A stretch of DNA of 44,556 nt from an uncultured Caryophanales bacterium (GCA_948442255.1 CAOJRT010000011.1:1-44556), one strand, 5' to 3'; numbered from the stretch's first letter, positions 9,396-18,540 are shown. Notes: generated by a model not told the origin, from the letters alone. Program-made: numbers and translations.

Positions 9396-9788
9396 TTATT
9401 CTCTTTCTTTAGGAAGTTCTGGCTCTTCTACTTGTTTTTGTTCTTGCTCTTGTAACAAAGAAACCTCTTTTTCTTGTTCTCTCCTTAAATCTTCATATCG
9501 CTTTGTAAACATATAGATAAAAGCAAAAAAGAAAGCAACAAAACTAAATAAATTGATAATTAAATCAACGACATTATTAAGTGTATCTCCAGCTTGAAAA
9601 GAAAAGAATACAAAAATTGAAAAAAGAATTTCTTTTAAAAGACCAATAGGCACATATAAAAAGGCCGCTATCAATAAGAGAATAAGTAATTCAAAAAAAT
9701 GCACAAGTAGTTCCCCAAAATTCATTTTCATTATAGCATCAATATATTTTTTTAAAATTCCTGGAAAATTTTTAATTATTTGTTTCAT
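9396..9788 (-). CDS. Small membrane protein with a charged tail
   Basis: A 130-residue unknown protein. Residues about 25-55 and 65-95 are strongly hydrophobic (two or three helices), followed by a highly charged Glu/Gln/Arg-rich tail (about 95-130) that looks like a coiled coil facing the cytoplasm. The ATG at 9788 has GGAGGTG upstream. It overlaps the end of the large unknown gene by 17 bases, so the two are translated together and probably work together. No family recognised. Confidence 0.65.
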   Translation of the reverse strand: MKQIIKNFPGILKKYIDAIMKMNFGELLVHFFELLILLLIAAFLYVPIGLLKEILFSIFVFFSFQAGDTLNNVVDLIINLFSFVAFFFAFIYMFTKRYEDLRREQEKEVSLLQEQEQKQVEEPELPKERE

Positions 9789-11661
9789 TAGCAACACCTC
9801 CATTATTTACTTTCCCATTAGGATTATTTATTTTTTTAGGAAGAAGAGTAAACTCACTAAATTGAGTAAACGATTGCAATTGTAATTGCTGAACTATTGT
9901 CACCCCTTCTTCTATTTTAGCAAGTGACGAATAATTAGCGACTGTTACCACATGATTATTCTTATGAACATCCAAATCATCTAAATCAATAAATAAATCA
10001 AATGCTTTCATATAAGCAATATTAAATTGTGCAGTTTTCTTTTTATCAAAAAGATTTCCAAAATCAATTTGATAAGGACAAAAAAGAACGGGGGCTCCTG
10101 CTTTTAATGTAACAATGGAAACACTTTTCTCCTCTTTTAAAGAAGACAACTCTTGGGTTAGATATAAATACTTATTCGCACTCATAAGTTCTTCATCTAC
10201 TCCCTTTCCATACATAACAAAATCATGAGAGATACACATTTTGTTATTTATATTCTTTAACAAAGTTAAACTTTTTATTAAAGAAAGAAGAAAAGTATCA
10301 AAAGTTGTAAAATCAATGTTACGAAATACAGCCCTTCTTACCTTTTCATTATTTGGCTGATTCATATGAAACTTCACTAAATCATAACATGTATATTTTA
10401 ATTTAGCCAAATGTTTATCTTTTACAAAAGAAGAAGGTAAATCTGTATTGTCCCGTGTAAACAAATTAGGAATACAAAGAAGATAATCTATTAAATCCTT
10501 ATAAACAGAATGATAAAGTAATAATATTGCCTGCTCCTCCACACTTAGTGCTTTATACTCTTGTAGCAAAGGTGAAGAAACCTTTTGAGCAGAAACAAAG
10601 TCATCTTTTTTTCTAGAAGTGGGATTGCGATGATATTTTAATACCAAATCTTCATAGTTCGCATGACTCATACTCTCATTTAAATAGGAAGTTAAAGAAG
10701 TTAATTCTAAAGAATCAAAATAAGAATATTTTCTTGTCATATCACTTACCATATCAGAAACATAATTTTTATCAAGAGAAACCATCTTTGCCTTCATTTC
10801 TCGATTAATTGCTCTAAATCTTTGCATTAAATCAACATGGAAAAAATCCTTCTCTTGAGAATTAAGAACCTTCATTAATTCCAATTTAGCTTCCACTACA
10901 CGCATCTCATTATGAATTTGTCTTTCTCTTTGCAGTCTCTCAAAATAATTAGGAAACACCTCTAAATTCATTAACAAATCCCAAATTTCTTTCAAAAAAA
11001 TTTGTGCTTCTTCTAAAGAAGGAGGCATTTCCTTATATTGTAAATAACGTTCTTTTGCCGAATTCTCCATGATTTCATTAATCCCTGTATTATCAGTTAC
11101 TATAGGAAATAAATGAACATCGCGAATCATCTTAACTGCATTATAAGAATCTACTTCTTTTTGCAAAGTATGATAAAGACTACGCAAAGCATTTTCGAGT
11201 TCTAAAATAGTTTTAGAATAAGTTAATCTCTTGTTCTTTAAATCATCATAAAAAACAAGTAAATGCCCTGCTTCCACAATTAATCTAGCAACAGGATCTA
11301 ATAAATCTTCTTGCTTTCTTGCTTCGTCAAAAGATTCGATAGAAAACATCTCTCCTTTAGCCATTAATTTATCATTTCGCAAAAAAATATTTTTAGGATT
11401 TTCTATTTCATAATTATCCAAAATCATTCTTACATTATATCTATCTCCATAATCCATAAGAAAGCGAAGCCTAGATAAAAATGCATCCATGTTTTCTAAA
11501 GAATCAAAAAACTTACATCGTTCTAACAAACCATATTTTTTATCTACATAACGGTAACAAATCCCTATTTGATTCCCTTTTTTATAAAGATAAGGAGGCA
11601 GATTGGTAGAAACAAAACCATATTTTTTCATTAAATCAAATGCAGCATCTAATTCAATCAT
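9772..11661 (-). CDS. Large unknown soluble protein
   Basis: An unrecognised 629-residue protein without signal peptide or membrane segments. It is largely helical by composition, with long charged stretches (about 200-330) that could form coiled coils. The N-terminal 60 residues (YLYKKGNQIGICYRYVDKK) and the C-terminal part (VKAGAPVLFCPYQIDFGNL-like block, about 510-540) look like folded domains. GGGAGGATG lies before the ATG and a TATAAT box is about 40 bases upstream. The next gene, a small membrane protein, overlaps its end by 17 bases. A cell-envelope or division-related role is only a guess from this pairing. Confidence 0.65.
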   Translation of the reverse strand: MIELDAAFDLMKKYGFVSTNLPPYLYKKGNQIGICYRYVDKKYGLLERCKFFDSLENMDAFLSRLRFLMDYGDRYNVRMILDNYEIENPKNIFLRNDKLMAKGEMFSIESFDEARKQEDLLDPVARLIVEAGHLLVFYDDLKNKRLTYSKTILELENALRSLYHTLQKEVDSYNAVKMIRDVHLFPIVTDNTGINEIMENSAKERYLQYKEMPPSLEEAQIFLKEIWDLLMNLEVFPNYFERLQRERQIHNEMRVVEAKLELMKVLNSQEKDFFHVDLMQRFRAINREMKAKMVSLDKNYVSDMVSDMTRKYSYFDSLELTSLTSYLNESMSHANYEDLVLKYHRNPTSRKKDDFVSAQKVSSPLLQEYKALSVEEQAILLLYHSVYKDLIDYLLCIPNLFTRDNTDLPSSFVKDKHLAKLKYTCYDLVKFHMNQPNNEKVRRAVFRNIDFTTFDTFLLSLIKSLTLLKNINNKMCISHDFVMYGKGVDEELMSANKYLYLTQELSSLKEEKSVSIVTLKAGAPVLFCPYQIDFGNLFDKKKTAQFNIAYMKAFDLFIDLDDLDVHKNNHVVTVANYSSLAKIEEGVTIVQQLQLQSFTQFSEFTLLPKKINNPNGKVNNGGVANETNN

Positions 11662-11724
11662 AATACATCCTCCCTATTATTCATCATAATTATTATAACA
11701 TAAAGAAAAAAAATTAGCATTGTA

Positions 11725-11754
11725 TTGGTAAATTGCTTTACAATGTTGTATAAT
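11725..11754 (+). promoter_or_regulatory. Promoter for the DUF308 gene
   Basis: TTGGTA and TATAAT are separated by 18 bases, with the -10 box 22 bases before the ATG. A divergent TATAAT lies about 60 bases to the left for the large unknown gene. Confidence 0.5.
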
Positions 11755-11776
11755 GTAAGCAGAAAAGAGGTATCTT

Positions 11777-12430
11777 ATGGAAATAAAAGTAAAATCATAT
11801 AGCACTCAAGGTTCTCTTATAAGTTCTATTATCTACTTTATTATTGGGGGTATTTTATTTGCGAAAGCAGATGAAGTCCTAGCAACACTTTCTTTAATAG
11901 TAGGCATCATTATCGCTATAAGTGGAATTGTTTCTTTCATTATTTACTACATAAATAGGAAAAAAGATATCGAATATAAAAATCATAAAAACTTAGTATA
12001 TGGAATTGTTTTATTGATTATTGCTACTATCTTTATTTTCTTTTCTAATATTGTAGCTCAATTCATAAGATTTATAATTGGAGGATGGATATTATTTACA
12101 GGTATCATACGTTTAATTAATTCGTTATCTATGAATAATAAAAATAACAAATTTATTCCTCTACTCATCGTATCTTTACTATTAATTGCCATAGGAATTT
12201 ATACGATTGTCAAAGGAGACATTATTTTATCAAGTGTAGGTTTAATTATGATGCTTTACGCTAGTATTGAAATATTAGGATATATTTTTTACAGCAAAGA
12301 CAAACAAGAAGTAGAAGAAATAGGAGCCACCTCTTTAATAGTTCCCACTGAAGAAAAAAAAGAAAAACAAAAGGCAAAAGTTAAAGATGTAAAAGAAAAA
12401 AAGACAAAAAAGAAGACTAGCGAAAACTAG
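11777..12430 (+). CDS. DUF308 / HdeD-like membrane protein
   Basis: A 217-residue membrane protein with six short helices arranged as three repeated pairs, the layout of the DUF308/HdeD family. Each pair begins with a GGILFAKAD-, GIVLLIIAT- or SLLLIAIGIY-type segment, followed by an ISGIVSFI-type helix. HdeD in Escherichia coli is linked to acid tolerance; the role here is unknown. After residue 178 comes a soluble Lys/Glu-rich tail (EEKKEKQKAKVKDVKEK) of about 35 residues, absent from the core family. It runs convergent to the next gene and their coding regions overlap by 14 bases inside a shared hairpin. Confidence 0.75.
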   Translation: MEIKVKSYSTQGSLISSIIYFIIGGILFAKADEVLATLSLIVGIIIAISGIVSFIIYYINRKKDIEYKNHKNLVYGIVLLIIATIFIFFSNIVAQFIRFIIGGWILFTGIIRLINSLSMNNKNNKFIPLLIVSLLLIAIGIYTIVKGDIILSSVGLIMMLYASIEILGYIFYSKDKQEVEEIGATSLIVPTEEKKEKQKAKVKDVKEKKTKKKTSEN

Positions 12431-12440
12431 TTTCTTTTTT
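12406..12440. terminator. Bidirectional terminator in overlapping 3' ends
   Basis: A hairpin with arms ending ACTAG / CTAGT around a CGAAAA loop continues into an A6 tract on the left and a T6 tract on the right, with G12415 bulged. It works as an intrinsic terminator in both directions and contains both stop codons of the convergent genes. Confidence 0.7.
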
Positions 12441-13004
12441 CCAAATATAATCTCTAAATAAAGAATCAACATCTAACATAGAAGAATTAATTAAATTTTT
12501 AAGATCTTCAATAGAAGATTCCACAGCTCCTAAATACGCTCCTAAATCAAGACTTTCCCCCATACTCGTTTCACATTCTTTTAAATTTCCAATTAAAGCA
12601 TTATCTGTTATACACAAATACCTTTTGTTTTGATACCCTACTAAGGCATTTTCATTGGTTATAAAAGTAATATGGCTCTGTGAATTTTTTACATGTCTAA
12701 ATTCTACTATATAACTAGATGCTTCTACTATATAAGTAAAACCATTTTCATATCTTTGAAAAAAATAGGAATAATTCGCTTTTTTTAGCGTACAGCTTGC
12801 ACCCGATTTTTCTAAATCATCACAACTATATCCAATTCCTTTCATATAGTTAGATAAATAAGAAAAAGTAGGGATTTCTTCTACTGGTGTGGGCTTCTTG
12901 AAAAGATTGAATAGCAAAAGACCAACAACCAAAAAAAGAAAAATTCCTATCCCCACTATTTTAAAAACAGTAATTCTTCTCGCTCTTCCATATAGATTTG
13001 GCAT
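12417..13004 (-). CDS. Unknown single-pass membrane-anchored protein
   Basis: A 195-residue protein with a short basic cytosolic start (RARRITVFK), one hydrophobic helix at about 14-34 and an extracellular domain of about 160 residues. The outer domain has four Cys (YSCDDLEKSGASCTLKK near 59-72, LCITD near 130, KECETS near 143), which could form two disulphides. No family recognised. It lies downstream of gmk in the same direction with a 59-base gap and overlaps the convergent DUF308 gene by 14 bases. Confidence 0.65.
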   Translation of the reverse strand: MPNLYGRARRITVFKIVGIGIFLFLVVGLLLFNLFKKPTPVEEIPTFSYLSNYMKGIGYSCDDLEKSGASCTLKKANYSYFFQRYENGFTYIVEASSYIVEFRHVKNSQSHITFITNENALVGYQNKRYLCITDNALIGNLKECETSMGESLDLGAYLGAVESSIEDLKNLINSSMLDVDSLFRDYIWKKETSFR

Positions 13005-13063
13005 GTCGATCGCTCCTTATTCTTAAATATAGAATAACACAAAGAAAAAGAACTGTAAATGCA

Positions 13064-13750
13064 CTACAATTCGATATCTTCATTTATAAATTCTTTATTA
13101 TCCATTAAAATTTCATGGATTTCTTCTTCTTTTGTATCTAAGTACACTTCTTCAATACGATCCACTCTACACTTTTCCGCTTTAATAATCGCTTCCACCT
13201 TTTCAATCGCTTCTTCTAAACGATCATTCACCACTACATAGTTATATTTCGTTACTTCATTGATTTCTTTATAAGCTGTATGGAATCTTTCCAAGATTTT
13301 CTCCTTACTATCTGTTCCTCTCTTTTTTAGTCTTTCTACCATCACTTTTAAAGAAGGAGGCATAATAAAAATAAATAACGCTTCAGGTATTAACTTTTTA
13401 ATGTTATTGGCACCTTCTATTTCAATCTCTAAAATAACATCAATACCCGCTTTTAATTTCTCACCAATAAACTCCTTTGGAGTTCCATAATAATTTCCAA
13501 CATAATTAGTATATTCTAAGAAATATCCTTCTTCTATTTTCGCTTCAAAATCTTCTTTTGTTACAAAATTATACGTTTCTCCTGGAATATCATTCGCGCG
13601 AATAGGCCTAGAAGTCGTAGAAACAGAAAGCCATCTATTTTTACTATCATTTTTGAGTAGCCCACTAATCACACTGCCTTTTCCACTCCCACTTGGTGCC
13701 GAGATAACAATCAAAGATCCTCTTTCTCTTTGTTTTAAAATGTTTGCCAT
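13064..13750 (-). CDS. gmk: Guanylate kinase
   Basis: Guanylate kinase converts GMP to GDP with ATP. The P-loop SAPSGSGKGS is at residues 17-26. The GMP-binding block STTSRPIRANDIPGETYNFV follows near 44-63, with FLEYTNYVGNYYGTP near 77-91. The protein has 228 residues, about 20 longer than usual because of an acidic C-terminal tail (EEVYLDTKEEEIHEILMD). GGGAG precedes the ATG. It sits between the deformylase-like gene and a membrane-anchored protein in the same direction. Confidence 0.96.
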   Translation of the reverse strand: MANILKQRERGSLIVISAPSGSGKGSVISGLLKNDSKNRWLSVSTTSRPIRANDIPGETYNFVTKEDFEAKIEEGYFLEYTNYVGNYYGTPKEFIGEKLKAGIDVILEIEIEGANNIKKLIPEALFIFIMPPSLKVMVERLKKRGTDSKEKILERFHTAYKEINEVTKYNYVVVNDRLEEAIEKVEAIIKAEKCRVDRIEEVYLDTKEEEIHEILMDNKEFINEDIEL

Positions 13751-13788
13751 AAAACCAACTCCCTTTGTTACCAGTATTATAAAAAGGA

Positions 13789-14421
13789 TTAAAGAAAAAG
13801 TAAATACCTCGCCAAACTTTTATTTATATTCTTTTCCTTATTATCCTTTAGATACTGCTCTTCTAACAAAGAAAATTCTCCTCTTTTATAAAAAACATGA
13901 TAAGGATGTGTTTCGCGGAACTTCTTTCGCCCCTCTGCTACCATATCATAAATTTGTAACGATTTATCAATATGTAATACGCCATCCAAATGATCCAACT
14001 CATGGGAAAGCACAACTGCCGAAAATGATTTAAATATCTGCTTTCTTTTTTTACCATTTATATCATAATAAGAAATAGTAATGGAATAAGGCCGTAAAAC
14101 AAGTCCCATCTTATCTAAACAACTTTGACAAGATTCCCAATACCATGCAAGACCTGTTCTTTTAGTGATAACAGGATTAATTAAAACCATATCTTCATTC
14201 CAATCTTCATCATAAAGTTTATTCAAATCCGTTTTTTTTAGATAAACAAGTCGTTTTGCAATTCCAAGTTGTACAGCTGCCATTGCAAGGACATCCTCTT
14301 CTCTACAAAAATCTTTTAAAAGAGCAATATCCTGTTCTAAAGAATCTAAAGAAAAGTCAACTTCTTTACTAACTTGTCTTAACCAATCTATATCTTTATC
14401 AATCGATTTGTAAACAATCAT
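13789..14421 (-). CDS. Peptide deformylase family protein with altered motifs
   Basis: A 210-residue protein of the peptide deformylase family, which removes the formyl group from nascent proteins. Motif 3 is intact (HELDH, 140-144) and gives two zinc His ligands and the catalytic Glu. Motif 2, normally EGCLS, is ESCQS (96-100), so the zinc Cys98 is kept but the Gly and Leu are replaced. Motif 1, normally GLAAPQ, reads AMAAVQ (46-51) and keeps the Gln. A C-terminal extension of about 40 basic residues follows. It may be an active but unusual deformylase or a diverged paralogue; whether a canonical def exists elsewhere cannot be seen. Located between htpG and gmk. Confidence 0.8.
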   Translation of the reverse strand: MIVYKSIDKDIDWLRQVSKEVDFSLDSLEQDIALLKDFCREEDVLAMAAVQLGIAKRLVYLKKTDLNKLYDEDWNEDMVLINPVITKRTGLAWYWESCQSCLDKMGLVLRPYSITISYYDINGKKRKQIFKSFSAVVLSHELDHLDGVLHIDKSLQIYDMVAEGRKKFRETHPYHVFYKRGEFSLLEEQYLKDNKEKNINKSLARYLLFL

Positions 14422-14447
14422 AGTACCACTCCTATCTCTATTATACT

Positions 14448-14471
14448 AAAAAAGATAGCATTGCCGCTATC
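14448..14471 (-). terminator. Intrinsic terminator after htpG
   Basis: On the minus strand GATAGC-GGCAAT-GCTATC is followed by TTTTTT, starting at the htpG stop codon. Confidence 0.85.
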
Positions 14472-16348
14472 TATTTACTAATTAAATCACAAATAATATT
14501 CGTAAGCTCAGTTGGATTTTCTAAAGGCAATCCTTCTATCAAACGTGCCTGATTATATAAAACTTTACTATAATTAGAAAGTACTTCCTTATCCTTCTTA
14601 TACAAAGTCTTAATTTTATCAGCAATCGGATGTCCCTCATTAATCTCAAGAACAATTTCTGCTTTCACATTCTCTCCTGTAGGCATACTATTTAAAACTT
14701 TTTCCATTTCCAAAGAAATATTTCCCTCTGTACTCAAGCAAACTGGATGATTTTTTAACTTATTTGTAAAACGAACATGTTTTACATCAGGAAGTGCTTC
14801 TTTCATAAACAAGAACATGTCTTTAGCTTCTTCATTCTTTTTATTTAAGGCCTCTTTCTCCTCTTCTGTATCCAAGTCAACATTTTCACTTGAAACATTA
14901 GCAAATTTCTTATCAGCATAACTCATCAATGCCTGAATAGTAAACTCATCAACATAATCAACTAAATAAAGTACTTCCATATCTTTATCTTTAAATCTCT
15001 CCACATTAGGTAACAAATCTACTTTATCAATAGACTCTCCACAGGCATAATAGATTTTATCCTGTTTATCTTTCATACGACTTACATATTCTTTTAAAGT
15101 AACTCTCTTTTTTTCTTTCGAGCTATAAAATAAGACTAAGTCTTTTAAAGCATCACTATTCATTCCATAAGAGCTATAAATACCATATTTAATTTGCATA
15201 CCAAATGCATCAAAAAATTTCTCATAACGTTCTCTATCTTCTTGAAGCATCTCTTCTAATGTTGCTTTAATCTTTTTCTCTAAACTTTTTGCAATTAATT
15301 TTAACTGCCTATCTTGTTGCAATAATTCTCTTGAAAGATTTAAAGAAATATCTTCACTATCGACAAGTCCCTTTATAAAGCTGAAATAATCAGGCAATAA
15401 ATCAGCACACTTATCCATAATTAAAACACCATTAGAATAAAGCTGTAATCCCTTTTCATATTCTTTTGTATAATAATCATAAGGAGCATGAGAAGGTATA
15501 AATAGCAAAGAATCATAGCTTACTTGCCCTTCTAATTTTTGATGAATACATTTTAAAGGTGCTTCATAGTCATAGTATTTATCAGAATAAAAAGCATTAT
15601 ATTCTTCTTCACTGACCTCATTTGCATTCTTTTTCCAAATAGGAATCATACTATTTAAAGTTTTTTCTTCAATTGTCGTCTCTGTCTTATCGTTTCCCTC
15701 TTCTGTCTTAGTTACTTCTTTATTCATTAAAATAGGGAATTTAATATAATCAGAATATTTCTTAATAATTCCTTCAATTCTTCTCTCTTCTAAATATTCA
15801 TCATAATCTTCATTTTCAGTATTATCTTTTAAATAAAGAGAAATAGTTGTACCAACATTCTCCTTAGAAGCAGGAATAATAGAGTATCCATCCATTCCAT
15901 CACTTTTCCAAGTATAAGCCTCTTCACTTCCAAATGCCTTACTAGTTACTTCTATTTCTTTAGCAACCATAAAAGCGGAGTAAAAACCAACACCAAATTG
16001 TCCGATAATATTAACATCTTTTTTCTTATCATGAATCTCCTTAAATAAAGAAGAACCACTTTTTGCAATAACACCCAAATTTGTATCTAACTCTTCTTCT
16101 GTCATACCAATTCCATTATCAGAAATAGTAAGAACTCTATTCTCTTTATCTATCTCGATATGAATAGCAAAGTCTTCTTTATTTAATTTTACTTTACGAT
16201 CAGTCAAAGATAAATAATATAACTTATCCATAGCATCACTTGCATTAGATATTAACTCTCTTAAGAAAATATCTCTATTCGTATAAACAGAATTAATCAT
16301 TAAATCTAATATTTTTTTAGATTCTGTCTTAAATTGCTTTTTCTTCAT
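14471..16348 (-). CDS. htpG: Hsp90-family chaperone HtpG
   Basis: A bacterial Hsp90 of 625 residues, a cytoplasmic ATP-dependent chaperone. The GHKL ATPase domain shows ELISNASDAMDKL (31-43, with Glu31 and Asn35), DNGIGM (77-82) and GQFGVGF (116-122). The middle domain has the SRELLQQDR block (about 336) whose Arg contacts ATP. The C-terminal dimerisation domain is complete. AGGAAG lies upstream of the ATG. Its promoter overlaps a CIRCE operator, so HrcA should repress it outside heat stress. A strong terminator follows. Confidence 0.97.
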   Translation of the reverse strand: MKKKQFKTESKKILDLMINSVYTNRDIFLRELISNASDAMDKLYYLSLTDRKVKLNKEDFAIHIEIDKENRVLTISDNGIGMTEEELDTNLGVIAKSGSSLFKEIHDKKKDVNIIGQFGVGFYSAFMVAKEIEVTSKAFGSEEAYTWKSDGMDGYSIIPASKENVGTTISLYLKDNTENEDYDEYLEERRIEGIIKKYSDYIKFPILMNKEVTKTEEGNDKTETTIEEKTLNSMIPIWKKNANEVSEEEYNAFYSDKYYDYEAPLKCIHQKLEGQVSYDSLLFIPSHAPYDYYTKEYEKGLQLYSNGVLIMDKCADLLPDYFSFIKGLVDSEDISLNLSRELLQQDRQLKLIAKSLEKKIKATLEEMLQEDRERYEKFFDAFGMQIKYGIYSSYGMNSDALKDLVLFYSSKEKKRVTLKEYVSRMKDKQDKIYYACGESIDKVDLLPNVERFKDKDMEVLYLVDYVDEFTIQALMSYADKKFANVSSENVDLDTEEEKEALNKKNEEAKDMFLFMKEALPDVKHVRFTNKLKNHPVCLSTEGNISLEMEKVLNSMPTGENVKAEIVLEINEGHPIADKIKTLYKKDKEVLSNYSKVLYNQARLIEGLPLENPTELTNIICDLISK

Positions 16349-16371
16349 AAATCATCTTCCTAACTGCTCAT

Positions 16372-16401
16372 AGCATAACACTATTTATTAGCACTTGTCA
16401 A
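16372..16401 (-). promoter_or_regulatory. htpG promoter
   Basis: On the minus strand TTGACA (complement of 16396-16401) and TATGCT (complement of 16372-16377) are 18 bases apart, about 25 bases before the htpG ATG. The -35 box lies inside the CIRCE dyad. Confidence 0.7.
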
Positions 16402-16420
16402 CAGAAAGTGCTAATAAATA
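16382..16420. promoter_or_regulatory. CIRCE operator (HrcA site)
   Basis: TTAGCACTT-N9-AAGTGCTAA matches the CIRCE consensus TTAGCACTC-N9-GAGTGCTAA with one symmetrical change in each arm. The symmetry extends outward to a perfect 15-bp inverted repeat (16382-16396 and 16406-16420). It overlaps the htpG -35 box, which fits repression by HrcA. Confidence 0.9.
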
Positions 16421-16438
16421 AAACATTTTATCCAAAAT

Positions 16439-16467
16439 TTGACTAGTAAAAATAACTATTATATAAT
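16439..16467 (+). promoter_or_regulatory. Promoter of the 104-residue gene
   Basis: TTGACT, 17 bases, TATAAT: a near-consensus vegetative promoter 24 bases upstream of the ATG at 16492. It diverges from the htpG promoter, with CIRCE about 20 bases upstream of the -35 box. Confidence 0.75.
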
Positions 16468-16491
16468 AATCACTTAGAAAGGGATTTTGAT

Positions 16492-16806
16492 ATGGTAAAA
16501 AATAATATAGTAAATATTTATAGATTCTATAATCCAACCATTGATATATCTTATTTATATTCTATCCAAAATGAAAATCCTCCATCTTCTTTTTCTTACT
16601 TTATGCTTACCTCGCATAATGGAGTTACACATAGCAAAAAAATACATAATGCTCTAGATTTTTTACAAACAAACAATTTATCATTAAAAGAAATCAAAAT
16701 GGGAGAACCAGAATATGAAGAGTTTATAGCTTTATTGAGGGATGAAAAAGATTCTTCTTTAAAAAAACAACAAACGAATTTTGCGCTTTTGATAAAGAAA
16801 GAATAG
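16492..16806 (+). CDS. Unknown 104-residue protein
   Basis: A small soluble protein without a recognised family. It is aromatic- and Asn-rich at the start and charged toward the end (EYEEFIALLRDEKD, then SLKKQQ). It has its own near-consensus promoter, an AAGGGA ribosome site and a terminator that begins near its stop codon, so it is a real, separately expressed gene. It diverges from htpG, and the CIRCE dyad lies upstream of its promoter and could influence it as well; that is inference. Confidence 0.65.
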   Translation: MVKNNIVNIYRFYNPTIDISYLYSIQNENPPSSFSYFMLTSHNGVTHSKKIHNALDFLQTNNLSLKEIKMGEPEYEEFIALLRDEKDSSLKKQQTNFALLIKKE

Positions 16807-16824
16807 GAAAAATCCTATTTTTTT
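16802..16824 (+). terminator. Intrinsic terminator of the 104-residue gene
   Basis: AATAGGA-AAAA-TCCTATT followed by T5. The convergent gene ends at 16815, inside the hairpin. Confidence 0.8.
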
Positions 16825-18511
16825 ATTGCTCTTTCTTCTACATTTTCTAATTCTTCTACACTTAATTTACATCGCATTCTATTACTCACAAAAATATAAT
16901 CATTGTGAATATCTAAAATATTACACACAGCAAAAGTATTAGCTTTCAAATCATAAAAGAAATAGAAATCTTCATCCAAATCATCCCCTATTACACTAAA
17001 TATAATGGAATAATCTCCTGTTATCTTGCTTTTAACTGGATATAATTGAATTCTATTCAAAACAGGACTATATCTTTCATCATAAAAATCTACCATTTTA
17101 GAATTTTCTACACTTATCTCTGGAAATATTATAGGCAATATGTCTTTTATAATAACTACTTGCTCACTATATGACATCAAATTAAAATTCGTAGTTGCCT
17201 CATTACAAGAAAATATTTTTTTGAGCATTTTATCGAATTTATTAGCAATATAATAACTTGACAGCTCGCCCTCTTCATCAATATTATTTTCATATAAATG
17301 ATAAAAATTAATAAAATGATAGCCCAAAGACATTAGTAAAGATTTCATATTTCCGTTTTTTCCTCTACTTTTAACACAATTAATCAATGCATTCATTTTA
17401 TCCAAAATTATAATAATATTTTTATGCTCATAAATAGCATAAATATCAATTTCCTGTTTTAGTTTCTTCGACCATTTATTATATTTAAAATAGTCAACTT
17501 GTATATTAAAATCCCTTATTCTCTCTTTTTTTAAATCAAATAATCTATATATTTCATTTTCTATCATAATAGTTAAACTTAATAACCAAGATTCATAATT
17601 CCAAGATTCACTTTCTAAAGACGGAATTGGATAAATAGCAAAACCTAAAATATCACATAGCTTATTTAAAACTTCACTACATATTATCTTAATCCATCGC
17701 TTCCAATCCCCATCAGTTATACTTGAAAAAGGAGTATCATAAAATGATATTTTCTTACCTTCTTCTCCTTCAAAGCACATCAAATGATTAATAAAATCCG
17801 TTTCATCAATTTCTAACTCATAAAACAATTTATTCCCTCTACAACAATCTCTTAACATATTTAAAGAAGCGTTACCATAATGTAAATTCCACTCTTTAGA
17901 AATTTGATTTGCTTCATTATACTTATAGTATTCTTTAATATAATTTATGTCTGTATCAATATCTTTTAATTGCTCACGACTAAGAACGGTATGTTTAATC
18001 TCTTCCCCTTCATAAATCTGTATTGTTGTTCCATCACTTAATTCTTTTTTATAAGGAATATGAACTGCAAAATGTTTTGTTTCCATTCCCATTTGTATAT
18101 AAGGTAAATCAGAAGATAATGTACAAAAATACTCCTTTTCTCCATCACTTACAACTAACATCCAATGATTTATTAAAAGATTTCTATCTTCATCTTCATA
18201 TTCTAGAACATTATTAATAGACATTACTAATTTACTTTCAATACCCATTCTATCTAAAACCATCTTTAATAATTTACTTGCTGACTTACAGATAACACTT
18301 GTTGATAAAATCGTCTCATCGCTATATATTTTAGATATTTCTTCAAAAGATAAATTATTACTTCCTAACTTTTTATCAACAGAAAAAAGAAGTCAGTATT
18401 TTTCTGTAAATATTTTCCTAGCTCAACATAAGCATATCTAATTTTATTTATTGTAGGCCAATTATAATTAACTCCTAAAACAACATAATTAATAATCTCA
18501 TTTATATTCAT
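16815..18511 (-). pseudogene. Frameshifted putative transglutaminase-like cysteine peptidase gene
   Basis: The largest open part is 482 residues (from an ATG at 18263), but the natural gene starts at 18511 (MNINEIINYVV...). That N-terminal frame runs 47 codons to TAG. Adding one T to the T6 run (plus-strand A6 at 18383-18388) joins it to the rest and gives a 565-residue protein (...TDFFFSVDKKLGSNN...). The joined protein has Cys in VICKSASK (about base 18290), His in NHWMLVV and Asp in SSDLPYIQ, in the order and spacing of a transglutaminase-like Cys-His-Asp triad. The Cys is lost from the shorter frame. The C-terminal 400 residues are unrecognised. It could be a pseudogene, a slippage switch or a sequencing error. 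No membrane segments. Confidence 0.65.
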
Positions 18512-18540
18512 ATCATCACTACCACAATAATATTATAACA

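Noticed and set aside
13653..14033. Rightward ORF across gmk and the deformylase-like gene
   Set aside because: It is antisense to two conserved genes, has no ribosome site and no protein-like features.
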